Assembly (NCBI GenBank): GCA_963674575.2
Contig: CAXXQT010000003.1
Coordinates: 124,001 to 188,000 of the forward strand
Reading direction: 5' to 3'
Origin: JAAYAY01 sp963674575
GTDB lineage: Bacteria > Planctomycetota > Planctomycetia > Pirellulales > Thermoguttaceae
DNA length: 64,000 nt
Of this stretch, positions 25,419 through 33,301 are shown one piece after another. Numbering within the stretch: the first letter of the stretch is position 1; the number at the start of each line of letters is the position of its first letter. The translations under genes and the position numbers were made by a program. The notes under the pieces were generated by a model. The model had not been told where the DNA came from. It ran no database searches and was given only the letters and a program-made list of their open reading frames with translations.

Positions 25419-27551
25419 ATGTTCTCGTGCCGTCTCCGTTCGCCTCTCGCATTTGTGGGCGTTTGCTTCATTCTGGGTATGACCGCGTCGATTGCCCAGG
25501 GGCAGCCGATCGATCGCCACGCGTGGGTTACCCGGCACAACGTGCATCTCACCGAACCGGACATCTGGTCGCCTCTTTCGGTGGGCAACGGCGCCTTTTG
25601 TTTCACGGCCGACGTGACGGGGCTGCAGACCTTCGAGGCCGACTACCTCGAGGGGATCCCGCTGGGCACGATGGCCGACTGGGCCTGGCACACAACGCCC
25701 AGTGAGCGGGAGTGCCGCTTGGAAAACACCTTCATCAAGGTTCCGTCGGCCGATGGGCGGGAAGTGGCCTATCCCATCAATTTGAAGGCTCCGGGGGCGG
25801 CATGGCTGCGGGCGAATCCCCATAAGTTCAGCCTGGGCCAGATCGGCCTGGTCATGAAGAAAGCGGACGGTTCCGCCGTCGCCTTGGACGATCTCGAAAA
25901 GGTCGACCAGCGGCTCGATCTCTGGCAGGGAGTGCTGACGAGCCGATTTGCGGTGGAAGGCGTTCCCGTGACGGTGATGACCTGTTGCCGCCCGGGCGAA
26001 GACGCCGTGGCCGTGCGCGTTGAATCGCCGCTGCTGGCGGAGAAGCGGCTGGCCGTTCGGGTTGCCTTCGCCTATCCCAACGGCGAGTGGGGCAAGACGT
26101 TCAATGAGTGGAAGGCGGCCGACCGCCACCAGACGGAACTTGTCGACCGGCGCGACGATTGCGTCCGGCTTCGCCGAAAGGTGGATACCACATGCTACGG
26201 CTGCACGATTGGCGCGGCTGGAGGTGCAATCAAGAGGGCGGCGCCCCACGAGTTCCTAATCGAGTCGAGTGGGGATTCTCCCGTTGAGTTGACTGTTGCC
26301 TTCAGCGAGGACGGTTCCAGTTTGGAGGTCCCCTGGGACTTCGCGGCAAGCCAGAAGGCCTCGGCCGAAGCCATGGAGGCCTATTGGAAAGAAGGCGGGA
26401 TTATCGATCTTAGCCAGTCGAGCGATCCCCGCTGGCGCGAACTGGAGCGGCGAATCGTTCTCTCCGAGTATCTGATGGGTATCCAAAATCGGGGCCGGAC
26501 CTGTCCGCAAGAGACCGGGTTGACCTGCAATTCGTGGCACGGCAAGTTTCACCTGGAGATGCACTGGTGGCACAGCGTTCACTTTGCCCTTTGGGGACGC
26601 GAGGACGTGCTGGCGCGGCAACTTGAGTGGTATCTGAAAACCATGGCGGTGATGCGTCGAACGGCTGAGATCCAGGGCTATCGCGGGGTGCGCTGGGGGA
26701 AGATGCTCGGTCCTGACGGGCGGGAAGCTCCCTCGTCGATCGGTCCGCTCCTGGTTTGGCAGCAGCCGCATCCGATCTACTATGCGGAACTGCTCTACCG
26801 GCACTCTCCCGATCAGGAAGTGCTCCGGCGCTATGCCGACCTGGTCGAGCAGACGGCCGAGTTCATGGCCGACTTTGCCGAGTGGAACGAGGAGCGAGGC
26901 TGTTTCGAGTTGGGCCCGCCCTTCATTTCGGCGCGGGAGTTCTCCGGGGCCACGTACGGGGAGAACAAGAACGGCTGTTTCGAACTGGCCTACTGGCGTT
27001 GGGCACTGGAGACGGCCAACCAGTGGCGGGGCCGGTTGGGACTCGAACCTCGCAGCGACTGGGCCCGCGTGGCCGAGAACATGGCTCCCCTGCCGGTGGT
27101 CGACGGAATCTACACGGAGCAGGAGCGGGTGCTGGTTCCTGATGGGGGCCATCCCTGCCAGTTGGCGGCCTGGGGCCTTCTGCCGAAGTCGCCGGTTGTC
27201 GATGAGGCCACCATGGTTCGCACGATGGACCATGTTCTGCATCATTGGAACCACAAGAGCACGTGGGGCTGGGACTACCCGATGATGGCCATGACGGCGG
27301 CCCGGCTGGGACGCGGTGACTGGGCGGTCGAGTCGTTGCTTCTCGACGAAACGAAGAACACGTATCGCCCCAACGGGCACAACTACCAGAGCGGGCGACT
27401 GCCGTGTTACCTGCCCGGCAACGGCGGGCTGCTGACGGCCGCGGCGATGATGGCCGCCGGTTGGGAAGGCGGCCCCGAGCGGGAGGCCCCCGGGTTTCCG
27501 CAGGACGGCACGTGGACCGTCCGCTGGGAGGGGCTGCATCGGGGGCTTTGA
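25419..27551 (+). CDS. Six-hairpin glycosidase-superfamily protein (GH65/GH95-like), secreted
   Basis: A 710-residue protein with a signal peptide (hydrophobic residues 8-27). A beta-sandwich N-terminal region (residues ~30-310) carries HNVHLTEPDIWSPLSVGNG. An (alpha/alpha)6 barrel follows with GKFHLEMHWWHSVHFALWG near residue 370. Both are typical of GH65/GH95-like enzymes, which split or phosphorolyse alpha-linked disaccharides or fucosides. I cannot identify the catalytic acid or the exact family, so specificity is open. The next gene is a tiny antitoxin-like frame and is not obviously linked. Confidence 0.7.
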   Translation: MFSCRLRSPLAFVGVCFILGMTASIAQGQPIDRHAWVTRHNVHLTEPDIWSPLSVGNGAFCFTADVTGLQTFEADYLEGIPLGTMADWAWHTTPSERECRLENTFIKVPSADGREVAYPINLKAPGAAWLRANPHKFSLGQIGLVMKKADGSAVALDDLEKVDQRLDLWQGVLTSRFAVEGVPVTVMTCCRPGEDAVAVRVESPLLAEKRLAVRVAFAYPNGEWGKTFNEWKAADRHQTELVDRRDDCVRLRRKVDTTCYGCTIGAAGGAIKRAAPHEFLIESSGDSPVELTVAFSEDGSSLEVPWDFAASQKASAEAMEAYWKEGGIIDLSQSSDPRWRELERRIVLSEYLMGIQNRGRTCPQETGLTCNSWHGKFHLEMHWWHSVHFALWGREDVLARQLEWYLKTMAVMRRTAEIQGYRGVRWGKMLGPDGREAPSSIGPLLVWQQPHPIYYAELLYRHSPDQEVLRRYADLVEQTAEFMADFAEWNEERGCFELGPPFISAREFSGATYGENKNGCFELAYWRWALETANQWRGRLGLEPRSDWARVAENMAPLPVVDGIYTEQERVLVPDGGHPCQLAAWGLLPKSPVVDEATMVRTMDHVLHHWNHKSTWGWDYPMMAMTAARLGRGDWAVESLLLDETKNTYRPNGHNYQSGRLPCYLPGNGGLLTAAAMMAAGWEGGPEREAPGFPQDGTWTVRWEGLHRGL

Positions 27552-27763
27552 CGGCTGCAATTGCCGCAGGAGGGGCTTCTGTGCGAGGCGATCCCTTTCT
27601 CCAGTGGGGCATGGCTTGTCGTGGGGTGAGGCTGCATCTATAGTGCGGTTCTTGCCTTTTGGGTTTGCCCAATTTCGTCTTGCGCGACGCTAGTTCCCCC
27701 ACGCACGATACCCGCTACGTTGCGGGGTGAATCGCTGATAGCAGCCGGCTGCGGAGAAATGGG

Positions 27764-27964
27764 ATGAACAACGACCTTGATGTTGAACTCCAGGCCGAGA
27801 TTGCGAGCTTGAAACCCGAATTGCGCCGCTGCGTTCTTGAGTATGTTCGCGCAGTAAAACGTACCCCCATCGGCACTCCGAAGAGCATTGCCGCCTATGC
27901 TGGTACAATTCCCAAGGATGAGTTGCTGCTTATCCAGGCGGCGATCGAAGACGGATGTGAATAA
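27764..27964 (+). CDS. Small antitoxin-like protein, probably truncated
   Basis: A 66-residue protein with a good ribosome site (GGAG at 27753-27756). It has a helical N-terminus and the segment LEYVRAVKRTPIGTPK followed by AGTIPKDELLLIQAAIEDGCE. This pattern is seen at the end of small antitoxins, where a few more residues ending in an Asp-Glu-Trp type tail usually follow. Here the stop comes directly after DGCE. No toxin gene follows: the next 120 nt hold only a GTGTCAG/CTGACAC hairpin and no frame. It is likely an orphan remnant. Family assignment is tentative. Confidence 0.5.
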   Translation: MNNDLDVELQAEIASLKPELRRCVLEYVRAVKRTPIGTPKSIAAYAGTIPKDELLLIQAAIEDGCE

Positions 27965-28090
27965 CTCCGTGTCAGTGGTTTGGCCTGACACGCAGGTGAT
28001 GGTGGAACGGCTGGTGTACTTCTAAGGTAGTTACCTGCCTTGCCGGTTGTCTGAGAACCAAGAATTCCTACAGCACTAGGAGAAAGAACC

Positions 28091-29062
28091 GTGATGCCTA
28101 TGAACGCCTCAAATAGAAGTGCTTCCCTTCCCCGTCGTCGTTTCCTTGCCGCCGGAGCCGCTTCGGTGGCTGGCGTGGCCGCGTTGAATATCTCGCCAGC
28201 CAAGGCTGCGCCTGCTGAGGAGTCGGCCATTGTTCGTCCGCCGGAAGGGAAACGCATTCTGCTTTCCTGCAAGCTGGGCATGATTCCCAAGAAGCTGGAA
28301 GGGAAAGAGCTGTCGATCGTCGAGCGGCTGAGCATGGCGGGCGAGGCCGGTTTCGACGGCGTGGACTTCGATCAGGCGGGCGAGTGGACGGCCGAGCAGG
28401 CCCGGGACGCCGTGCGCGAGTCGGGCGTTTTTGTCCACAACGCGATCAACCATGCCCACTGGTCGAAGCGTTTGACCAGCGCCAAGGAAGAAGACCGGGC
28501 GCAAGGCCGGGCCAATATCGAGCACTGCATTCGCGTCTCCCACGCGGCCGGCGGATCGGGCGTGCTCATCGTGGTGGGGCGTGGCGGTGACGGGACGGCC
28601 GAGGAAGTCAGCGCTCGCGCCCGGGAAGAGATCAAGAAGCTCCTGCCCTTGGCCGCTTCGCTGGGGCAGATGATCCTGATCGAGAACGTGTGGAACCAGA
28701 TGTTCTACGTCCACGACGGCCCGGCCGATCAGACGGCGGATGGGTTCATCGAGTTCGTCGACAGCTTCAACAGCCCCTGGGTCGGCATGTACTACGACAT
28801 CGGCAACCACTGGAAGTATGGCCAGCCGGGTGACTGGATTCGGGCCTTCGGACGACGCTGCGTGAAGCTCGACGTCAAGGGCTTCAGTCGCGAGAAGAGT
28901 GGTTTCGTGGATATCGGCGAAGGGGACCTGCCGTGGGACGATGTCCGCAAGGCTCTGGCCGAGATCAACTTCACCGGTTGGGCCACGGCCGAAGTCGGCG
29001 GCGGCGACGTCGAGCGGCTCACGGTTGTCCGCAAGCAGATGGAGAAAGTGTTCGGGGTGTAG
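28091..29062 (+). CDS. Sugar phosphate isomerase/epimerase-like TIM barrel, Tat-exported
   Basis: A 323-residue protein with a twin-arginine signal (LPRRRFLAAGAASVAGVAAL) and an AP-endonuclease-2 barrel. Metal-ligand candidates lie in ILIENVWN, YYDIGNHW and KLDVKGF. The start is GTG at 28091, with AGGAG eight bases upstream. ATG at 28094 is the alternative. It precedes a Tat-exported Gfo/Idh/MocA oxidoreductase on the same strand, repeating the pairing seen at 21-24 kb. That repetition supports a joint role in keto-sugar processing (inference). Confidence 0.82.
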   Translation: MMPMNASNRSASLPRRRFLAAGAASVAGVAALNISPAKAAPAEESAIVRPPEGKRILLSCKLGMIPKKLEGKELSIVERLSMAGEAGFDGVDFDQAGEWTAEQARDAVRESGVFVHNAINHAHWSKRLTSAKEEDRAQGRANIEHCIRVSHAAGGSGVLIVVGRGGDGTAEEVSARAREEIKKLLPLAASLGQMILIENVWNQMFYVHDGPADQTADGFIEFVDSFNSPWVGMYYDIGNHWKYGQPGDWIRAFGRRCVKLDVKGFSREKSGFVDIGEGDLPWDDVRKALAEINFTGWATAEVGGGDVERLTVVRKQMEKVFGV

Positions 29063-29098
29063 AGGCCAATTGGGCGACCTGATCCGTGTTCTGGCAGG

Positions 29099-29140
29099 AC
29101 TCTCCCTCCCCATCGCAGCGTGGGGGAGGGCCGGGGAGGG
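29099..29140. repeat. CTCCCTCCCC/GGGGGAGGG hairpin
   Basis: CTCTCCCTCCCC pairs with GGGGGAGGG across an ATCGCAGCG loop, then a further GGGGAGGGGG. It lies 37 nt after the isomerase stop. No U-tract follows, so it is not a classical intrinsic terminator. Confidence 0.5.
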
Positions 29141-29324
29141 GGCGATGCTGTCATTGGCCTTCCAACGCAGAACGCTGGTCTAGCGCCTGTCCAAATGTTG
29201 GATTTGGCGGCCCTTCCCCATTAAACTAGAGGGCGATCCGAACGTTTTGCGGATTGTATCCGAACCTGTCCTCGATTGATCCCGCCAGGCCGCATCTCGG
29301 CCATCCTCTGTCAAGGAGATCCTT

Positions 29325-30641
29325 ATGAGTCAGAACCGTATCTCACGTCGTGGTTTCGTTGCTGGAGCAGCAGCTTCCCTGGCTGCCCCGATGATTATCC
29401 CGAGGCACGTTCTGGGCGACGAGAACAACGCGCCCGCCAACGACAAGATTGTCCTCGGCTGCGTGGGCATTGGCAAGATGATGTACGGTTCCCACTTGCC
29501 CCACTACGTGAAGATGCCCGAGGTGAAGGTGGTTGCGGTCAGCGACGTGGACACGACCCGCCGCGAGACAGGCAAGAAGCGGGTCGACGACACGTATGGA
29601 AACTCGGACTGTGCGGCCTACGTGGACTACCGGGAACTGATCGGCCGCGACGATATCGACGCGGTTGCCTGCGCCACGCCCGACCATTGGCACGCCATGG
29701 TGATTCTGGATGTGTGCAAGGCCGGCAAGGACATGTATTGCGAGAAGCCGCTGACAAACAACATCGTCGAGGCCAAGACGGTCATGGATGCGGTCAACGC
29801 ATCGGACATCATCTTCCAGGTTGGCAGCCAGCAGCGATCCAGCCGCGAGTTCCGCTACGCCTGCGAACTGGTCCGCAACGGCCGCATTGGCAAGATCAAG
29901 CAGGTCCTCGTCAGTGTGGGCGGTCCTCCGAGGCCATGCAACCTTCCGGAGCAGGAGATGGAGCCCGGTCTGGACTGGGATCGCTGGCTTGGGGCGGCTC
30001 CCATGCGGCCCTACAGCGAAGTGCTTAGCCCCCGCGGCATGCACAACCACTTTCCCGCTTGGCGCAACTATTGCGAGTATGGCGGTGGCGGGATGACCGA
30101 CTGGGGCGCCCACCACTTCGATATCGCCCAATGGGGGCTCGACGCGGACAAGTCCGGGCCGGTCGAGATCATCATTCCCGACAACCCGAAAAAGGGACGG
30201 GGCGTCAAGTACGTTTACGAAAACGGTGTCGAAGTTGTCCACGACGGTCCCGGTGGTGTGACCTTCGTGGGGACCGACGGAGAGATCTTCGTGAACCGAG
30301 GCAAGCTCTCGAGCAAGCCGGGCGAGATCATCGAGAAGCCGATCGCGGAGAATGAGATCCATCTCTACGAATCCCCCGGCGGCAGCCACGCCGGCCATCG
30401 CCAGGACTGGATCAATTGCGTGAAGAGCCGGAAGCAGCCGTGCTGTCCGATCGAGGTTGGCTCGCGAACCGTGGCCGTTTGCCACCTGGGCAACATCGCG
30501 TACTTGCACGGCGAAGAATTGGGCGTCAAATCGCTCAAGTGGGATCCGCAGAAGTGGGAATTCGTGGGCAACGACGGGGCCAACAAGTTCCTCGACTATC
30601 CCTATCCCCGCCGCGAAGGCTACGAACTGCCCAAGGTCTGA
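29325..30641 (+). CDS. Gfo/Idh/MocA-family oxidoreductase, Tat-exported
   Basis: A 438-residue NAD(P)-dependent oxidoreductase. The ATG at 29325 follows AAGGAG, and the protein opens with a twin-arginine signal (ISRRGFVAGAAASLAAP). The Rossmann domain begins VLGCVGIGKM, and the EKP motif is intact in YCEKPLTNN. The C-terminal domain has YGGGGMTDWGAHHFDIAQWG with the His pair expected near the active site. It is the third such gene in the window and sits 262 nt after the isomerase-like gene. Confidence 0.9.
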   Translation: MSQNRISRRGFVAGAAASLAAPMIIPRHVLGDENNAPANDKIVLGCVGIGKMMYGSHLPHYVKMPEVKVVAVSDVDTTRRETGKKRVDDTYGNSDCAAYVDYRELIGRDDIDAVACATPDHWHAMVILDVCKAGKDMYCEKPLTNNIVEAKTVMDAVNASDIIFQVGSQQRSSREFRYACELVRNGRIGKIKQVLVSVGGPPRPCNLPEQEMEPGLDWDRWLGAAPMRPYSEVLSPRGMHNHFPAWRNYCEYGGGGMTDWGAHHFDIAQWGLDADKSGPVEIIIPDNPKKGRGVKYVYENGVEVVHDGPGGVTFVGTDGEIFVNRGKLSSKPGEIIEKPIAENEIHLYESPGGSHAGHRQDWINCVKSRKQPCCPIEVGSRTVAVCHLGNIAYLHGEELGVKSLKWDPQKWEFVGNDGANKFLDYPYPRREGYELPKV

Positions 30642-30656
30642 GTGACCGCCGAACCC

Positions 30657-30729
30657 AGCCCGGCTGCTGTATGTGCCACATCGATCCGCGAATTGTGATC
30701 GGAAGAGCCCCAACCGCAGCCGGGCTTTT
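30657..30729 (-). repeat. 74-nt AGCCCGGCT inverted-repeat element, copy 6
   Basis: Plus strand starts AGCCCGGCTGCTG and ends GCAGCCGGGCTTTT, 73 nt, directly after the oxidoreductase stop. In reverse its opening AAAAGCCCGGCTGCGGTTGG resembles copy 2. Confidence 0.7.
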
Positions 30730-30762
30730 GAGCCCATTGCGACAACCGTTCCTGGAGTTCTC

Positions 30763-32025
30763 ATGAAGAGAATCTCATTGATCTCGGCATGTTTGGCTGC
30801 CCTTGCCATGGGCTGCCAGCCATCCTCCCCTCCGCCAAGCGACACTGCTCCTGCGGCTGTCCAACCCGCGGAAGAACCCGCGGAAGAACCCGCGGAAGAA
30901 CCCGCGGAAGAAGTTGCTGCCGAAGCGCCGGCCCCGGCCCCGGAAGCGGCGGTTGAGCCAAAGTGGCCTTCCTACACGGAGGAACAGACGACCGCGGCTC
31001 GGCAGATGGCCACGGATCTGGGCGTGCAGATCCAAGAAGACACAGAGGGTCATGTCGTCTCGGTCAACACGGCGGCCAACCGAAGTTGGGTCGACAACTA
31101 CCAGATGGAACAGATCCTTGCCTTTCCGCGATTGACGTCGCTCGTTGTGGAAGGGCCCAGTATCGATAGTTCCCTGGCTGCGAAAATCGCCGAACAGGCG
31201 GGACTGGAGTCGCTCTCCGTCCAGGCGACACTTCTCGACGACGAGGGCATCGCCCAACTGGGCGGTCTCAAGTTCCTCAAGGCCATTGACCTGCGGCTCT
31301 GCTCGCTGGTGACGGACAAGACGCTGGAGACGCTTTCCGCCATGCCGGCCCTCAAGGCTGTGCGCGTGAGCGGAACGAACGTGACCGACGCGGGCGTGGC
31401 CTCGCTTCTGAAGTTGCCGCAATTGGGCGAACTTGATCTGCGAAACTGCCGGGGCGTGACGATTGCCACCATCGAGAAGTTGATCGATAAGAAAAGCCTG
31501 CGAATGCTCAAGGTCGGGGGTGAGAAGATCGACGATGCGGCCCTCGAGGCCGTTGGCAAGCTCAGTCAGCTCACGGGCCTGTCCCTCGATAACTGTCCGA
31601 TCACCGATGGAGGCGTGGCCAGGCTGGCTGGGCTGCCCCTTGCCGACTTCACTCTCTACCAGTGTGCCAGTGTGACCGATGAGGGCCTGGAAATCCTCAG
31701 CGGGATGGACAAGTTGCGACGGCTGACGCTCCGCGACGTGGCCGTCCAGGGCAAGGCTCTCGCCAAGATTCCCAAGCCCGAGAAACTCGTCTATCTCAAC
31801 CTGGCCCAATCCAGGATGACCGATGCGGAAGTGACCGTCCTCGGCCCGCTGACGAATCTGGAGACCCTCGTTCTCAGCGAGACGGGGATTACCGACGCTT
31901 CCGTCGAGACCGTGTCGAAGCTGTCCAAGCTGAAACAGTTGATTGTTACCCAGACGGGCATTTCGGCGGCTGGGATCGAGAAACTTCAGGCGGCCCTGCC
32001 CGAGTGTCGGGTTCAATTCAACTAG
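30763..32025 (+). CDS. Leucine-rich-repeat lipoprotein
   Basis: A 420-residue protein. The N-terminus is a lipoprotein signal ending in LAALAMGC. It is followed by a low-complexity linker with PAEE repeated four times, encoded by four exact 12-nt units at 30865-30912. About 11 leucine-rich repeats then run to the C-terminus, with the planctomycete/cysteine-containing type consensus (ITDGGVARLAGLPL, VTDEGLEILSGM, MTDAEVTVLGPLTNL). It probably binds proteins at the outer envelope. The ATG at 30763 has GGAG five bases upstream. Its partner is unknown. Confidence 0.85.
   Translation: MKRISLISACLAALAMGCQPSSPPPSDTAPAAVQPAEEPAEEPAEEPAEEVAAEAPAPAPEAAVEPKWPSYTEEQTTAARQMATDLGVQIQEDTEGHVVSVNTAANRSWVDNYQMEQILAFPRLTSLVVEGPSIDSSLAAKIAEQAGLESLSVQATLLDDEGIAQLGGLKFLKAIDLRLCSLVTDKTLETLSAMPALKAVRVSGTNVTDAGVASLLKLPQLGELDLRNCRGVTIATIEKLIDKKSLRMLKVGGEKIDDAALEAVGKLSQLTGLSLDNCPITDGGVARLAGLPLADFTLYQCASVTDEGLEILSGMDKLRRLTLRDVAVQGKALAKIPKPEKLVYLNLAQSRMTDAEVTVLGPLTNLETLVLSETGITDASVETVSKLSKLKQLIVTQTGISAAGIEKLQAALPECRVQFN
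30865..30912 (+). repeat. Four tandem 12-nt units encoding PAEE
   Basis: CCCGCGGAAGAA is repeated exactly four times in frame within the LRR lipoprotein linker. Perfect identity of the units suggests recent slippage and possible length variation between strains. Confidence 0.9.
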
Positions 32026-32046
32026 CAATCCTCATGGAGACAACCG

Positions 32047-33186
32047 ATGACGTACTTTCCTCGTTGGGCGAAGCTGTGTTTCGCCGTCGCTCTTCTCATG
32101 CTCTGCCAATCGGCAGACGCTGGCGACCGCTGGACGGTCGAAGAGGCCAACGCCTGGTACGCGAAACAGCCGTGGCTCGTGGGCTGCAACTTCTCGCCCA
32201 GCACGGCCATGAATCAACTGGAAATGTGGCAGGCCGACACGTTTGATCCGGAAACGATCGATCGCGAACTCGGCTGGGCGGCGAAGATCGGCTTCACGAG
32301 CGTTCGGGTTTTTCTCCACAACCTGCTGTGGGACCAGGACCGCGAGGGATTTCTGAAACGGGTCGACCAGGTGCTGGAGATTGCCGACAAGCACGGCATC
32401 GGCGTGATGCTGGTGCCGCTGGACGGCGTTTGGGACCCCCAGCCCAAGCTGGGCAAGCAGCACGCCCCTCGTCCGCACGTGCACAACTCGGGTTGGCTCC
32501 AGGCCCCGGGGGCCGAGATCCTTGGCGACCCGGCGCGGCACGACGAACTCAAGCCGTATATCGTCGGGCTGATTCGTCACTACCGCAACGATCCGCGCGT
32601 TCAGGTCTGGGACCTGTTCAATGAACCGGACAATCCCAATCGCAATTCCTATGGTCGTGACGGCTTCAAGACCGAACTGCCCGAGGACGTGAAGGAGAAG
32701 ATGGCCACCAAACTGCTGGCCAAGCTCTTCGTTTGGGCTCGCGAAGCGGGAGCCACCCAGCCCCTGACGGCCGGTGTTTGGCGAGGCGATTGGTCCAACG
32801 ACGACAAGCTGACGGACTACAACAAGCTGATGCTCGAACAGTCGGACATTATCAGCTTTCACTGCTACGGTCCTCCCAAGGCGATGAAGGACCGGGTTGC
32901 CGAACTGCGCCGCTTCGGTCGGCCCCTGCTCTGCACGGAATACATGTCGCGAGGCAGCGGCAGCACGTTCGATCCGATCATGGGCTACCTGAAAGACCAG
33001 AACGTGGCCGCATACAACTGGGGCCTCGTGGATGGCAAGACCCAGACGGCCTACCCGTGGGAAACCTGGCAGAAACAATACACAGCCAAGCCGGAACTTT
33101 GGTTCCACGAGATCTTCTGGGCCAACGGACGCCCCTACGACGTGAAAGAAACCGAGTACATCAAGAGCGTGACCGGGAAGAAATAG
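32047..33186 (+). CDS. GH5-like (clan A) glycoside hydrolase, secreted
   Basis: A 379-residue protein with a signal peptide (residues 1-25) and one TIM barrel. The clan-A acid/base glutamate is Glu193 in WDLFNEPD, and the nucleophile candidate is Glu298 in LLCTEYM. Length and the FTSVRVFLHNLLW segment fit cellulase/mannanase-like enzymes. Planctomycete homologues of this kind are often labelled 1,4-beta-xylanase, but substrate is not decided by sequence. GGAG is seven bases before the ATG, and the LRR lipoprotein ends only 21 nt upstream, so the two may be co-transcribed. Confidence 0.8.
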   Translation: MTYFPRWAKLCFAVALLMLCQSADAGDRWTVEEANAWYAKQPWLVGCNFSPSTAMNQLEMWQADTFDPETIDRELGWAAKIGFTSVRVFLHNLLWDQDREGFLKRVDQVLEIADKHGIGVMLVPLDGVWDPQPKLGKQHAPRPHVHNSGWLQAPGAEILGDPARHDELKPYIVGLIRHYRNDPRVQVWDLFNEPDNPNRNSYGRDGFKTELPEDVKEKMATKLLAKLFVWAREAGATQPLTAGVWRGDWSNDDKLTDYNKLMLEQSDIISFHCYGPPKAMKDRVAELRRFGRPLLCTEYMSRGSGSTFDPIMGYLKDQNVAAYNWGLVDGKTQTAYPWETWQKQYTAKPELWFHEIFWANGRPYDVKETEYIKSVTGKK

Positions 33187-33209
33187 TCTCGCCACGCGAC
33201 CCAGAACGA

Positions 33210-33242
33210 CTCCCTCCCCTGCGAATCGCGGGGGAGGGAGCG
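33210..33242. repeat. CTCCCTCCCC/GGGGGAGGGAG hairpin
   Basis: CTCCCTCCCC and GGGGGAGGGAG flank TGCGAATCGC, 24 nt after the GH5-like stop. It may end transcription or protect the mRNA 3' end, although no U-run follows. Confidence 0.55.
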
Positions 33243-33301
33243 GCATCTTAAGCGATCGATTTCAAACAATGTCATGGCCGTGCACCTAGGGGGGATGTTC
33301 C

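Noticed and set aside
30865..30912. Possible CRISPR-like array
   Set aside because: The 12-nt units are contiguous, in frame and encode PAEE. There are no spacers.
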